Notes under the pieces: generated by a model
Seen by the model: only the letters and a program-made list of their open reading frames with translations
Databases searched by the model: none
What the model was told of the DNA's origin: nothing
Made by a program: the position numbers and the translations under genes
Part shown: positions 34,939 to 43,775 of the stretch, one piece after another
Layout of the letters: every line of letters starts with the position of its first letter
How positions within the stretch are numbered: position 1 is the first letter of the stretch
NCBI RefSeq assembly: GCF_014649495.1
Contig: NZ_BMTD01000002.1
Coordinates: 496,001-560,000 of the forward strand
Source: Streptomyces filipinensis
GTDB taxonomy: Bacteria > Actinomycetota > Actinomycetes > Streptomycetales > Streptomycetaceae
Reading direction: 5' to 3'
Length of the DNA stretch: 64,000 nucleotides

Positions 34939-36117
34939 GATCACATGGGGCAGGAAGCGGGCGTACTCGTCGGTGATCAGGCCGGAGGACTCGCGGATGC
35001 CGAGACCGGCCGGCTCGTCCTGGACGACCCAGGCGCCGAGGACGACGTGGTTGCCGTCGAAGGCGGGGAGCGGGGCGAGCTGCTGGTAGCAGCAGGGCTC
35101 GTCGCGGACCGCGGCCGGGGCGCCTGGCTGGTGCACGGTGACGCCCTCGCCCTCGCGGCCGAGCAGGGGCTTGGCGACGTAGCCGGATGCGGAGGCCAGC
35201 TCGCGGGGGCCGTCGAGGTAGGCGGGGAGGAGGTGGGGGTGACCGGGGTAGAGCTCCCACAGGACGGCCAGCAGCGCCTTGTTGCTGAGCAGCATCTTCC
35301 AGGCGGGTTCGATCCACAGGGTGCTGCCGGTGCCGCCGCCGTTGTCCAGGGTGTCCAGGACGTGCCCGGCGAAGGCGTCGGTGGTGAGCCATTCCCAGGG
35401 GTAGAGCTTGAAGATGCTGCGGATGAACCGGAGCCGGTTGTCGACGAAGCGGCCGGAGAGGGTGTCCCAGCCGATCTCCTCCATGGCCAGCCAGTCGGTG
35501 TCGAGGCCGGCCTGTTCGGCGGTCTCCTTGAGATAGGCGACCGTCATCAGGTCCTCGCCGAGCTCGTCGGCCGAGGAGTGCGCGAAGTGCAGGGGGCTGC
35601 CGGGCGGGAGCAGCGCGGCCTGGGTCCGCCACGCCTCGACGAGGCGTTCGTGCAGGGAGTTCCACTGGTCGGCGCCGGGGAAGCGGTCCTCCATCCAGAA
35701 CCACTGGGGGGAGGCGGCCTCCACCAGCGAGGTCGGGGTGTCGGCGTTGTACTCCAGGAGCTTGGCCGGGCCGGTGCCGTCGTAGCGCAGGTCGAACCGG
35801 CCGTAGACGGAGGGGAGTTCGGCGCGGCGGTGCCAGGCTTCGGTGACCGCGGCGGCGAGGCGCGGATCGGTGATGCCGAGGTCGGCGAGGCGGTCCTCGG
35901 CGACGATGTGCTCGGCCGCCGCGAGGCACATGCGGTGCAGTTCCCCGACGGTCTCCTCCAGCGACTCGACCTCGTCCAGGGTGAAGACGTAGTAGGCGCT
36001 CTCGTCCCAGTAGGGGCGCAGCGAGCCGTCGGGGTGGCGGGTGAGGGGGTAGACGAGGCCCTGTTCCTCGACGGTCTGCTGCCAGCCGGGGCGCGGGGTG
36101 GTGGTACGGCGTTCCAT
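34933..36117 (-). CDS. glutathionylspermidine synthase-like ATP-grasp protein
   Basis: 394 residues matching the synthetase (C-terminal) half of glutathionylspermidine synthase, as in E. coli YgiC/YjfC, with no amidase half. Recognisable blocks are YGRFDLRYDGTGPAKLLEYNADTPTS (about 105-130, shared nucleotide and substrate loop), FIRSIFKLYPWEW near 242, and KPLLGREGEGV (about 313-323, ATP-grasp). It should form an amide bond using ATP, but actinomycetes use mycothiol, not glutathione, so the substrate is unknown. It lies 14 bases after a lipoprotein gene, the same pairing as YgiC with YgiB. Confidence 0.9.
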   Translation of the reverse strand: MERRTTTPRPGWQQTVEEQGLVYPLTRHPDGSLRPYWDESAYYVFTLDEVESLEETVGELHRMCLAAAEHIVAEDRLADLGITDPRLAAAVTEAWHRRAELPSVYGRFDLRYDGTGPAKLLEYNADTPTSLVEAASPQWFWMEDRFPGADQWNSLHERLVEAWRTQAALLPPGSPLHFAHSSADELGEDLMTVAYLKETAEQAGLDTDWLAMEEIGWDTLSGRFVDNRLRFIRSIFKLYPWEWLTTDAFAGHVLDTLDNGGGTGSTLWIEPAWKMLLSNKALLAVLWELYPGHPHLLPAYLDGPRELASASGYVAKPLLGREGEGVTVHQPGAPAAVRDEPCCYQQLAPLPAFDGNHVVLGAWVVQDEPAGLGIRESSGLITDEYARFLPHVIL

Positions 36118-36131
36118 GGGGCGTGTTCCGG

Positions 36132-36491
36132 TCAGCCGCCGGAGCTGCCGTGGCCGCCGCCGAAGCCGCCGCGGTGGACTCCGTGGCCGCCGGAGGAGCC
36201 GCCGGAGCTCTTGTGGGGCTTGGTGAAGGAGCCGCCGCTCACCCAGGAGCCCTTCTTCTTGCCGCCGTAGTACCAGCCGCCGTTCACCGGGGTCTTGCGG
36301 GACGTGGTCGTGCAGTTCTTGTCGGAGACGACCTTGTAGCCCTTGGCGAGGGTGTAGCTGTCGCGGTCCACGCAGCGCTTGTCCGGGGCGGACGAGCAGG
36401 CGGTGAGGGCGGTGGCCAGCAGGCCCATGCCGCCGAGGACGACCGTGCCGGAGCGGAACCGCCTGGATGCCGTGGGCTGTGCGGTGGCCAT
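36132..36491 (-). CDS. small glycine-rich lipoprotein, partner of the ATP-grasp protein
   Basis: 119 residues from ATG at 36491. A signal peptide ends in a lipobox LTAC (Cys at about 32). The mature part is short: it has two further Cys (KRCVDRDSY, DKNCTT), a WYYGGKKKGSW segment, and a Gly/Ser/His-rich C-terminus. It sits 14 bases upstream of the ATP-grasp gene and is surely co-transcribed. The same partner relation exists for YgiB/YgiC in proteobacteria, although the sequence itself is not clearly YgiB. It might be the attachment target or an envelope anchor for the enzyme product. Confidence 0.82.
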   Translation of the reverse strand: MATAQPTASRRFRSGTVVLGGMGLLATALTACSSAPDKRCVDRDSYTLAKGYKVVSDKNCTTTSRKTPVNGGWYYGGKKKGSWVSGGSFTKPHKSSGGSSGGHGVHRGGFGGGHGSSGG

Positions 36492-36632
36492 GGTCGCGCG
36501 TCTCCCCTGTGCGTCGTGCTGTCGGGCGTCGTGTCCGGCGTCGTGTTTCGCCGGGCTGCCGGCCAGCCTAGAGATCGGTGAGACCGGCCGTACAGGCGGC
36601 CCGGGACTTTGCCGCTCGCCTAGAGTCCCTTT

Positions 36633-37481
36633 GTGTTCTTTGGAATGGTGTGCGCCCTCGGCGCAGCGGTCTGCTTCGGCACCGCGACGGTGTTGCAGGC
36701 GGTGGCCGCACGGGCCGCGAGCGCGGACAGGGGTGGCGGCGGGGACGCGGCGTTGTTGCTGCGGGCGCTGCGTCAGTGGCGGTACATCGCCGGACTGGCG
36801 CTGGACGGGCTGGGATTCCTGTTCCAGATCGCCGCGCTGCGGTCCCTGCCGATCTATGCGGTCGGCGCGGCCCTGGCGTCGAGCCTGGCGGTGACGGCGG
36901 TGGTGGCGGCACGCCTGCTGCGGGTGCGGCTGAGCGGCACGGAGTGGACGGCGGTCGCCGTCGTGTGCGCCGGGCTCGCGATGCTGGGGCTGGCGTCCGG
37001 GGCGGAGGGCAGGGAGGGCGGCTCGGACGCGTTGCGGTACGCCATGCTCGCCGTGGCGGTCGGGATACTGCTGCTCGCCTTCGCGGGCGGGCGGCTGTCG
37101 GGGGCGAGCCGGGCGCTGGTGCTGGGGCTCGGAGCCGGGTTCGGGTTCGGGGTGGTGGAGGTGACGGTCCGGCTGATCGACAGCCTGGCCCCGGCGGACC
37201 TGCTGACCAATCCGGCGACCTACGCGCTGCTGATCGGCGGCGGCGCCGCGTTCATGCTGCTCACCTCGGCCCTGCAGCGGGGGTCCGTGACGACCGCCAC
37301 CGCCGGCATGGTGATCGGCGAGACGATCGGACCGGCCGCGGTGGGGGTGGTCTGGCTCGGGGACCGCACCCGGGAGGGGCTGACCTGGCTGGCGGTGCTG
37401 GGGTTCGCGGTGGCCGTGGCGGGCGCGCTGGCGCTCGCGCGCTTCGGGGAGGCGCCGGCGGAGGAGGCGCCGGGCGCCTGA
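36633..37481 (+). CDS. DMT/EamA-type integral membrane protein
   Basis: 282 residues from GTG, with nine or ten hydrophobic helices in two similar halves, as in small drug/metabolite transporters. The Gly-rich helix ends, such as AAVCFGTATVLQAVAARAA and the RSLPIYAVGAALASSLAV block, fit this superfamily. A TAGAGT box lies 12 to 7 bases before the start codon and no ribosome binding site is visible, so the message may be leaderless. Transported substrate unknown. Confidence 0.85.
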   Translation: MFFGMVCALGAAVCFGTATVLQAVAARAASADRGGGGDAALLLRALRQWRYIAGLALDGLGFLFQIAALRSLPIYAVGAALASSLAVTAVVAARLLRVRLSGTEWTAVAVVCAGLAMLGLASGAEGREGGSDALRYAMLAVAVGILLLAFAGGRLSGASRALVLGLGAGFGFGVVEVTVRLIDSLAPADLLTNPATYALLIGGGAAFMLLTSALQRGSVTTATAGMVIGETIGPAAVGVVWLGDRTREGLTWLAVLGFAVAVAGALALARFGEAPAEEAPGA

Positions 37482-37540
37482 CGGGGGCAGCGGCGATGCG
37501 GCCCGCGAGGCGGGTCGTGTGCGGCGGGTCGTGTACGGCG

Positions 37541-37564
37541 GGTCGCGCGGTTCCTCGCGCCCCT
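37541..37564 (-). repeat. dispersed intergenic repeat, copy D (degenerate)
   Basis: On the minus strand AGGGGCGCGAGGAACCGCGC followed by GACC matches the core of the copies at 31961 and 50825 with one change, but lacks the AGCC end. Confidence 0.6.
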
Positions 37565-37626
37565 CGCTCGACCGGCCGCACCCCACGCTCCACCCGCCGC
37601 ACGCCGCGATCCACCGCAGCGGCGCG

Positions 37627-37718
37627 CGACCACGACCGCGGTGCCCGGCGATGCCGAACCCCCCGCGACAGCGCACGACCACGACCACGGTCCCCGACCA
37701 CGCCGAACCCACCGCGAC
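37627..37718. repeat. imperfect tandem duplication downstream of the MocR gene
   Basis: A 43-bp unit at 37627-37669 recurs at 37676-37718 (period 49) with about eight differences. Both are C-rich, with CGACCACGACC at the left end and CCGCGAC at the right. It lies in the 239-base gap between convergent genes, which holds nothing else I can name. Confidence 0.65.
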
Positions 37719-37720
37719 CC

Positions 37721-39115
37721 CTACGGCAGGACCCGGCACAACGCGTCCAGGGCTCCCGCCCAGGCACTGTCCGGAGGGGTCGCGTACCCCACGACCAAGG
37801 CGTCCAACGGCTCGGCGAGGGCCTGCGGGTGGCGGTGGAGGGACAGGCCGTGCAGGGCCAGGCCCTGCCAGGCCGCGGCCTGGACCACCGACTGTTCCAT
37901 GCCCGCCGGCAGGCGCAGCACCGCGTGCAGACCGGCGGCGATCCCGGTGACCGTCACCTCGGGCGCGCGGGCGGTCACGGACGTGGCGAGGGCGTCGCGG
38001 CGGCGGCGGTAGCGCAGTCGGGAGGAGCGGACGTGACGGTCGTACGCTCCGGAGGTGATGAACTCGGCGAGGGTGAGCTGTTCGAGCACCCCGACGGTGT
38101 CGGTGCCGCCCTTGGCCGAGGCCGCCTCCTCCGCCACCGCCGGGGGCAGCACCATCCAGCCCAGCCGCAGCCCGGGGGCCAGGGACTTGCTGGCGGTGCC
38201 GAAGTAGATCACACGGTCGGGGTCGAGGCCCTGGAGGGCGCCGACGGGCTGACGGTCGTAGCGGAACTCGCCGTCGTAGTCGTCCTCCAGGACCAGCGCG
38301 CCGGTGCGCCGCGCCCAGTCGACGACGGCGGCCCGCCGGTCGGGGTGCAGGGGCGTGCCCATGGGGAACTGGTGGGCGGGTGTCAGCAGCACCGCGCCGG
38401 CGTCGCCCGACGCCCGGGTGTCGGTGCCGAGTTCGTCGTACGGGAGGGCGGGGGTGGCGTGGCCGGACCGCTGCAGCAGGCCCCGGTAGGCGTCGAGGCC
38501 GTACGACTCGACCGCCACCGTGCGCACCCCGCGGGCCGCGAGGACCGTCCCGGCGATGCGCAGGGCGTGCGCGAAGCCGGAGGTGATCAGCACGCTCTCC
38601 GGGTCGGTGCGGACACCGCGCACGCGCGCGAGGTACCCGGCCAGGGCGGTGCGCAGTTCGGGCAGGCCGCGCGGGTCGCCGTAGCCGAGGGCCTGGTACG
38701 GGGCGGTGGTGAGGGCGCGGCGGGCGGCCTTGAGCCACTCGGTGCGCGGGAAGGCGGCGAGGTCGGGGGCGCCGGGCAGGAGGCTGTACTCCGGACGGGC
38801 GGGTTCCCGGTGCCGTGGCCCCGCGTTCCTGCCCGGGGGCGAGCTGGCCGCCAGCTCCGCCACCCGGGTGCCGGAGCCCTGCCGGGCGGTCAGCCAGCCC
38901 TCCGCCACGAGGTCGGCGTAGGCCTCGGCGACGGTGTTGCGGGCGATGCCGAGGTCGGCGGCGAGGGACCGGGACGAGGGCAGCCGGGTGCCGGCGGCGA
39001 GGCGGCCGCTGCGGACGGCGTCCCGCAGGGCGTCGGTCAGGCCCCGGCGCAGGCCGCCCGCGCCGGTCGGTTCGAGGTGCAGGTCGACGCCCAGAGTGGC
39101 CCAGGATTCCACCAT
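37721..39115 (-). CDS. MocR/PdxR-type GntR regulator with aminotransferase domain
   Basis: 464 residues. An N-terminal GntR winged helix spans about 18-85 (SGRLAAGTRLPSSRSLAADL, RNTVAEAYADLVAEGW). It is joined by a linker to a fold-type I aminotransferase domain. The PLP lysine is in FGTASKSLAPGLRLGW (about K316), and the Asp partner is in LEDDYDGEFRYD. MocR proteins sense PLP or amino compounds and usually control the gene next to them. Here that is the divergent AhpD-like pair and PEP-mutase-family gene; only 47 bases lie between the start codons. Confidence 0.92.
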   Translation of the reverse strand: MVESWATLGVDLHLEPTGAGGLRRGLTDALRDAVRSGRLAAGTRLPSSRSLAADLGIARNTVAEAYADLVAEGWLTARQGSGTRVAELAASSPPGRNAGPRHREPARPEYSLLPGAPDLAAFPRTEWLKAARRALTTAPYQALGYGDPRGLPELRTALAGYLARVRGVRTDPESVLITSGFAHALRIAGTVLAARGVRTVAVESYGLDAYRGLLQRSGHATPALPYDELGTDTRASGDAGAVLLTPAHQFPMGTPLHPDRRAAVVDWARRTGALVLEDDYDGEFRYDRQPVGALQGLDPDRVIYFGTASKSLAPGLRLGWMVLPPAVAEEAASAKGGTDTVGVLEQLTLAEFITSGAYDRHVRSSRLRYRRRRDALATSVTARAPEVTVTGIAAGLHAVLRLPAGMEQSVVQAAAWQGLALHGLSLHRHPQALAEPLDALVVGYATPPDSAWAGALDALCRVLP

Positions 39116-39162
39116 GGAAATGGACCATACTCCTGGGCTGCCTCGCTCCTAGGGTCGAGGGC

Positions 39163-39672
39163 ATGAGCACAGACACCCGCACCGGCAAGGCCGTGGAGTA
39201 CGCGGCCGAGCACACTCCCCGTATGCGCTGGGCCCAGCACGCGCCCGAGGTCTACAAGGCGATGATCCGGCTCGACGCGGCGGCCAGGCAGGGCCTGGAC
39301 CCCGCGTTGTACGAGCTGGTGAAGATCCGCGCCTCACAGCTCAACCACTGCGCGCTCTGCCTCGACATGCACACCAAGGACGCGCTGGCGGCCGGCGAGA
39401 GCGTCCAGCGGATCGTTCAGCTCAGCGCCTGGGAGGAGTCGCGGCACTTCTACACCGAGAAGGAGCTGGCGGCGCTCGAGCTGACCGAGGCGATCACCGT
39501 CCTGACCGACGGCTTCGTCCCGGACGAGGTGTACGAGAAGGCCGCCGAGTACTTCGAGGAGGCCGAGCTGGCCCAGCTGATCGCCGGGATCGCGGTGATC
39601 AACGCCTGGAACCGGTTCGGTGTGGCCACCCGCGCGGTGCCCGGCCACTACCAGGCGGGGCAGCACGCGTGA
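39163..39672 (+). CDS. carboxymuconolactone decarboxylase/AhpD-like protein
   Basis: 169 residues from ATG at 39163. The AhpD signature CALCLDMH (CxxCxxxH) follows KIRASQLNH at about residue 55. The rest is the usual all-helical fold, ending IAVINAWNRFGVATR. Such proteins act as alkylhydroperoxidase partners through their Cys pair. The stop overlaps the next gene (GTGA), which encodes a second, closely similar protein. Confidence 0.9.
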   Translation: MSTDTRTGKAVEYAAEHTPRMRWAQHAPEVYKAMIRLDAAARQGLDPALYELVKIRASQLNHCALCLDMHTKDALAAGESVQRIVQLSAWEESRHFYTEKELAALELTEAITVLTDGFVPDEVYEKAAEYFEEAELAQLIAGIAVINAWNRFGVATRAVPGHYQAGQHA

Positions 39673-40112
39673 GCCGTACGCAGCTGCTGGACCGTGCGGT
39701 CGGCCAGGCGATGTCCGCGCTCAGCGCGGCGGCGAAGAAGGGGCTCGGCAATCCGGTCCTCGCCGAGCTGGTCATGATCCGCGCCTCGCAGATCAACCAC
39801 TGCGCCTTCTGTCTCGACATGCACCTCAAGGTGGCCCGCGGGAACGGGGAGTCGGAGGAGCGTGTCCAGCTCCTCAACGCCTGGGAGGAGGCCGAGGACC
39901 TCTACAGCGAACGGGAGCGGGCCGCGCTGGCGCTGACCGAGGCGGTCACCGTGCTGACGGAGGGCTTCGTGCCGGACGAGGTGTACGAGAGCGCCGCCAA
40001 GGTCTTCGACGAGTCCGAACTCGCCCATCTCATCGGCCTGATCACCGCCATCAACGGCTGGAACCGGCTCATGGTCAGCCGTCGTGTCCCTCCGGGGGGT
40101 CACCAGCCGTGA
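39669..40112 (+). CDS. second carboxymuconolactone decarboxylase/AhpD-like protein
   Basis: 147 residues from a GTG overlapping the previous stop. It has the same signature CAFCLDMH after MIRASQINH, and the stretch LTEAVTVLTEGFVPDEVYE is almost identical to the upstream protein, so this is a local duplication. It lacks about 20 N-terminal residues found in its neighbour. The two may form a mixed oligomer. The pair is divergent from the MocR regulator. Confidence 0.9.
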   Translation: MSRTQLLDRAVGQAMSALSAAAKKGLGNPVLAELVMIRASQINHCAFCLDMHLKVARGNGESEERVQLLNAWEEAEDLYSERERAALALTEAVTVLTEGFVPDEVYESAAKVFDESELAHLIGLITAINGWNRLMVSRRVPPGGHQP

Positions 40113-40135
40113 GCGAGCCTGGAGGGCACCGGTTC

Positions 40136-40858
40136 ATGAGCAAGGCAGACATCTTCCGCGCGCTGCATCTGCGGCGTGCCCAGGGCGATCCGCTGGTCCT
40201 GCCCGGTCCCTGGGACGCGGCCAGTGCGCGCGTCTTCGCGGAGGCGGGGTTCCCGGCGCTGGCCACGCCGAGCGCAGGGGTGGCGGCCTCGCTCGGGTAC
40301 GCGGACGGGTCGACCCCGGCCGACGAGATGTTCGCCGCGGTCGCCCGGATCACGCGGGCGGTGGACGTGCCGGTCTCGGCGGACGTCGAGGGCGGGTACG
40401 GGCTCGCGCCGAAGGAGCTGGTGGAGCGGCTGCTGGAGGCGGGTGCCGTCGGGTGCAACCTTGAGGACTCCGACGGGGGTGTCCTCAAGGACCCGCGCGA
40501 GCAGGCCGACTTCCTCGCCGAGGTGCGTACGGCCGCCGCGGACGCGTTGTTCGTCAACGCCCGCATCGACACCTTCGTGCACGGCGACCGGGATCCCGAA
40601 CGGGCCATGGAGCGGGCCGCGTTGTACGTGGCGGCGGGCGCGGACTGCGTCTACCCGATCCTCGCCCCGGCGGACGTGCTGCCGCTGCTGCGGGCCGGGA
40701 TCCAGGGACCGGTCAACATCAACGCCCGCCTGGACGGCGAGGGCCCCTCGCCCGCCGAACTCGGCGCACTCGGGGCCACCCGCGTCACGTTCGCGTCGGG
40801 ACTGCAGAGGAAGGCGACGGCCGCGCTGCGCGAGATCGCCGACGGTCTCCTGCGGTAA
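40136..40858 (+). CDS. isocitrate lyase/PEP mutase superfamily protein
   Basis: 240 residues from ATG at 40136 with GGAGGG nine bases upstream. GTG at 40109, overlapping the previous stop, is in frame and also possible. A TIM barrel of the PEP mutase/ICL group: LPGPWDAASARVFAEAG (near 20), metal-binding SADVEGGYG (about 80-88), NLEDSD (about 107-112) and NARIDTF (about 137). The family breaks or forms C-C or C-P bonds next to a carboxylate, for example in oxaloacetate or 2-methylisocitrate. No phosphonate genes are near. It is co-transcribed with the two AhpD-like genes. Confidence 0.9.
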   Translation: MSKADIFRALHLRRAQGDPLVLPGPWDAASARVFAEAGFPALATPSAGVAASLGYADGSTPADEMFAAVARITRAVDVPVSADVEGGYGLAPKELVERLLEAGAVGCNLEDSDGGVLKDPREQADFLAEVRTAAADALFVNARIDTFVHGDRDPERAMERAALYVAAGADCVYPILAPADVLPLLRAGIQGPVNINARLDGEGPSPAELGALGATRVTFASGLQRKATAALREIADGLLR

Positions 40859-40864
40859 GGCGGT

Positions 40865-41830
40865 TCAGGACAGCCACCGCTTCCACACGGAGGGGTGGCT
40901 GTCGACCCACTTCTTCGCCGCGTCCTCGGGCGACAGCTTCTGGTCGGCGATCATCAGGGAGACCTCGTTCTGGTCCTCGGTCGTCCACTTGAACTTCTTC
41001 AGGAAGGCCGCCGCCTTGCCGCCCGACTTCGCGAAGCCGGCGTTGAGGTACTTCTGCAGCGAGGTGCGCGGGTAGGCGCAGGCGACCTTCGCCGCGTCCG
41101 CGTCGCAGCCGTCCTGGTACGGCGGCAGCTTCACCTCGGTCATGGGGACCTTCTTGAACAGCCACTGGGGTGCGTACCAGTAGGTCAGGAAGGGCTTCTT
41201 CTCCTTGGCGAACTGTTTCATCTGGGTGATCTGCGCCGCCTCGGAACCGGCGAAGACGACCTGGTAGTCCAGCTTCAGGTTGTGCACCAGGGCCTTGTCG
41301 TTCGTGACGTACGACGGGGAGCCGTCCATCAGCTGGCCCTTGCCGCCGCTCTCCGCGGTGCGGAAGAGGGAGGCGTACTTGTTGAGGTTCTTCCAGTCCG
41401 TGATGTCCGGGTGCTGTTCGGCGAGGTACGTCGGCACGAACCAGCCGATGTGACCGGTCACGCCCAGGTCTCCGCCCCGCGCGATCGTCTTCTTGTCCTC
41501 GACGTACCGCTTCTCCTGGTCCGGGTGGCCCCAGTCCTCCAGGATCGCGTCGACGCGGCCCTGGCTGAGCGCGTCCCAGGCGGGCACCTCGTCGACCTGG
41601 ACGGTGTCCACGCGGTAGCCCAGCTTGTGTTCCAGCAGGTACTGGGCGACGGCCACGTTGGACTGGGCGCCCACCCAGGACTGCACGGACAGGGTGACCG
41701 TCTTCGAGCCGCGGGCGTTGGCGAACGGGCTGGCCTGCTTGGTCATGTCGGCGGCGCCGCAGCCGGTGAGCAGCGACACGGTGGCCGCTCCGGTGGCGAT
41801 CAGCGCCGTCCTGCGCTTCAGCTTCCTCAT
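40865..41830 (-). CDS. glycine betaine/choline ABC transporter substrate-binding lipoprotein
   Basis: 321 residues. The lipobox is LLTGC (Cys at about 24). The mature domain is of the OpuAC type: SWVGAQSNVAVAQYLLEHKLGY opens lobe 1, and aromatic residues that could box a quaternary amine occur in ILEDWGHP, GHIGWFVPTYLA and LTYWYAPQWLF. It is last of the five-gene operon, one base after the permease stop. It delivers betaine or choline to the fused permease. Confidence 0.92.
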   Translation of the reverse strand: MRKLKRRTALIATGAATVSLLTGCGAADMTKQASPFANARGSKTVTLSVQSWVGAQSNVAVAQYLLEHKLGYRVDTVQVDEVPAWDALSQGRVDAILEDWGHPDQEKRYVEDKKTIARGGDLGVTGHIGWFVPTYLAEQHPDITDWKNLNKYASLFRTAESGGKGQLMDGSPSYVTNDKALVHNLKLDYQVVFAGSEAAQITQMKQFAKEKKPFLTYWYAPQWLFKKVPMTEVKLPPYQDGCDADAAKVACAYPRTSLQKYLNAGFAKSGGKAAAFLKKFKWTTEDQNEVSLMIADQKLSPEDAAKKWVDSHPSVWKRWLS

Positions 41831-41831
41831 G

Positions 41832-43775
41832 TCACGCTCCCTTCGTCGTGCGTCGCTGTGTGGGCTGGGTCACCCGGTCGAGCATCAGGCCGAGGCAGAC
41901 GATCGCCGCACCGGCCACCAGACCGGTCGCCAGGTCGCCCTGGGCGAGGCCGAAGGCGACGTTGTAGCCGAGCGCGCCGCCGCCGACCAGGCCGCCGATG
42001 ATGACGACGGCGAGCACCAGGACCACGCCCTGGTTGACGGCGAGCAGCAACGAGCGCCTGGCGAGCGGGAGCTGGATCTGCCACAGCTGCTGGCGGCCGG
42101 TCGCGCCGAGCGAGCGCGCCGACTCCAGCGCGGCCGGGTCGACCTGGCGCAGGCCCTGCGCGGTGATCCGGACGACGGCCGGGAGGGCGTAGACGACGGC
42201 CGCGGCGACGGCGGGGGCGCGGCCGACGCCGAACAGGGCGACGACCGGGATCAGGTACACGAACTGCGGCATGGTCTGGAACACGTCCAGGACCGGGCGC
42301 AGGGCGCGTTCGACGCGTTCGCTGCGGGCGGCGGCGATACCGGTCGCCAGCCCGAGGACCAGCGTGACGGCGACCGCGGCCAGCACCTGGGAGAGCGTGT
42401 CGAGGGCCGGGCCCCACACCCCGAGCACCCCGATCGCGGCCATGGCGAGTACGGCGGTCAGGGCGGTGCGCCAGGTGCCGATCGACCAGGCCAGGGCGGC
42501 GACGATCAGCAGCACCGACCACCAGGGCAGCCACTGCAGGCCACCGCGGACGGGGTCCAGGATCCAGGTGGTGAAGTGGCCCGCCCAGTCGGCCGTGCCG
42601 CCGATGACGGGGACGCCGGAGTAGAGGTGGTTGGTCATCCAGTCGACGGCGTGGTTGACCGGTGCGGCGATGTCCAGGGTCCAGCCGGTGGGCCAGTCGA
42701 GGCGGCCGAGGAGCCGGGCGGCCAGGGCGACGGCCGCGGTGACGGCGAGGGCGTAGGGCCAGCCGATGGCACGGGTGCGGGTGTCCCCGGTGCCGGCTCC
42801 GGCGGCTGCGGTCACCCGGTCCAGCACGATCGCCAGCAGCACGATCGGGATGCCGGCGGCGAGGGCCTGGCCCACGTCGACCGAGGCGAGCGCCTGGTAG
42901 ACGCGGTCGCCGAGGCCGCCGGCCCCGATGACCGCGGCGATGACGGCCATGGACAGCGCCATCATGATCGTCTGGTTGAGGCCGAGGAGGAGTTCTCCCC
43001 TGGCCAGCGGGATCCGGGCGGTCAGCAACCGCTGGCGGCGGGTCGCGCCGAGCGACTCCACGGCCTCCAGGACTTCGGGGTCGGCGCCGCGCAGACCGAG
43101 TGCGGTGAGGCGGGCCATCGGCGGGGCGGCGTACACGACGGTGGCGAGTACGGCCGCGGGGACGCCGATGCCGAAGACCAGGACGACGGGGAGGAGGTAG
43201 GCGAAGGCCGGGAGCACCTGCATGGTGTCCAGAACCGGGCGCAGGGCGCGGTCGAGCCGGTCGGAGAGGCCGGCGGCGAGGCCGAGGACCGCGCCGACGA
43301 GCGCCGAGGCGAGGACCGCCACGACCATGAGCGCGAGGGTCTGCATGGTCGGGACCCACATGCCCAGTGCTCCGCAGGCCAGGAAGGCGATCGCCGTGCC
43401 GGCGGCCAGGCGGACGCCGGCCACGCGCCAGGCGACCAGGGCGCCGAGGACGGTGACGCCGGTCCAGCCGGCGGCGAGCAGGGTGACGTAGACGGCTCGT
43501 ACGGACAGGACGACCGCGTTGCTGACGTAGCCGAAGAAGTACAGGAACAGGGGGTGGCTGTCCCGGTTGTCGATGACCCAGTTGCTGGCCGTGGCGAGGG
43601 GTTTGTCGAGGCTGACGGTCAGCGCGTGGGGCCAGGCGGCGCCGGGCCAGTGGGTGGCGGCCCAGGGGGCCAGGACCGCGGCGAAGAGGGCGAGCAGGAG
43701 GAGTTTGCCCGCGGCTCGGCTCTTCAGGACGCGGGGTGTGCCGGTACCGGAGGTCGGGAGACTGAGCGTTGCCAT
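41832..43775 (-). CDS. glycine betaine ABC transporter permease, two permease domains fused
   Basis: 647 residues from ATG at 43775, sharing one base with the ATPase stop. Two OpuAB/ProW-like permease halves are joined: each has its own EAA-type loop (ESLGATRRQRLLTARIPLA near 265 and SARSLGATGRQQLWQIQLPLA near 580) and its own PVLD-x4-LP(A/Q)F segment. A hydrophobic linker with several helices lies between them (about 350-440). Normal systems use two copies of a 280-residue permease, so this single chain supplies the whole channel. Confidence 0.92.
   Translation of the reverse strand: MATLSLPTSGTGTPRVLKSRAAGKLLLLALFAAVLAPWAATHWPGAAWPHALTVSLDKPLATASNWVIDNRDSHPLFLYFFGYVSNAVVLSVRAVYVTLLAAGWTGVTVLGALVAWRVAGVRLAAGTAIAFLACGALGMWVPTMQTLALMVVAVLASALVGAVLGLAAGLSDRLDRALRPVLDTMQVLPAFAYLLPVVLVFGIGVPAAVLATVVYAAPPMARLTALGLRGADPEVLEAVESLGATRRQRLLTARIPLARGELLLGLNQTIMMALSMAVIAAVIGAGGLGDRVYQALASVDVGQALAAGIPIVLLAIVLDRVTAAAGAGTGDTRTRAIGWPYALAVTAAVALAARLLGRLDWPTGWTLDIAAPVNHAVDWMTNHLYSGVPVIGGTADWAGHFTTWILDPVRGGLQWLPWWSVLLIVAALAWSIGTWRTALTAVLAMAAIGVLGVWGPALDTLSQVLAAVAVTLVLGLATGIAAARSERVERALRPVLDVFQTMPQFVYLIPVVALFGVGRAPAVAAAVVYALPAVVRITAQGLRQVDPAALESARSLGATGRQQLWQIQLPLARRSLLLAVNQGVVLVLAVVIIGGLVGGGALGYNVAFGLAQGDLATGLVAGAAIVCLGLMLDRVTQPTQRRTTKGA

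Noticed and set aside
36492..39215. A 1027-codon minus-strand frame joining the lipoprotein to a long upstream extension
   Set aside because: Only the last 119 codons are protein-like. The rest runs antisense to the DMT gene and out of frame through the MocR gene.
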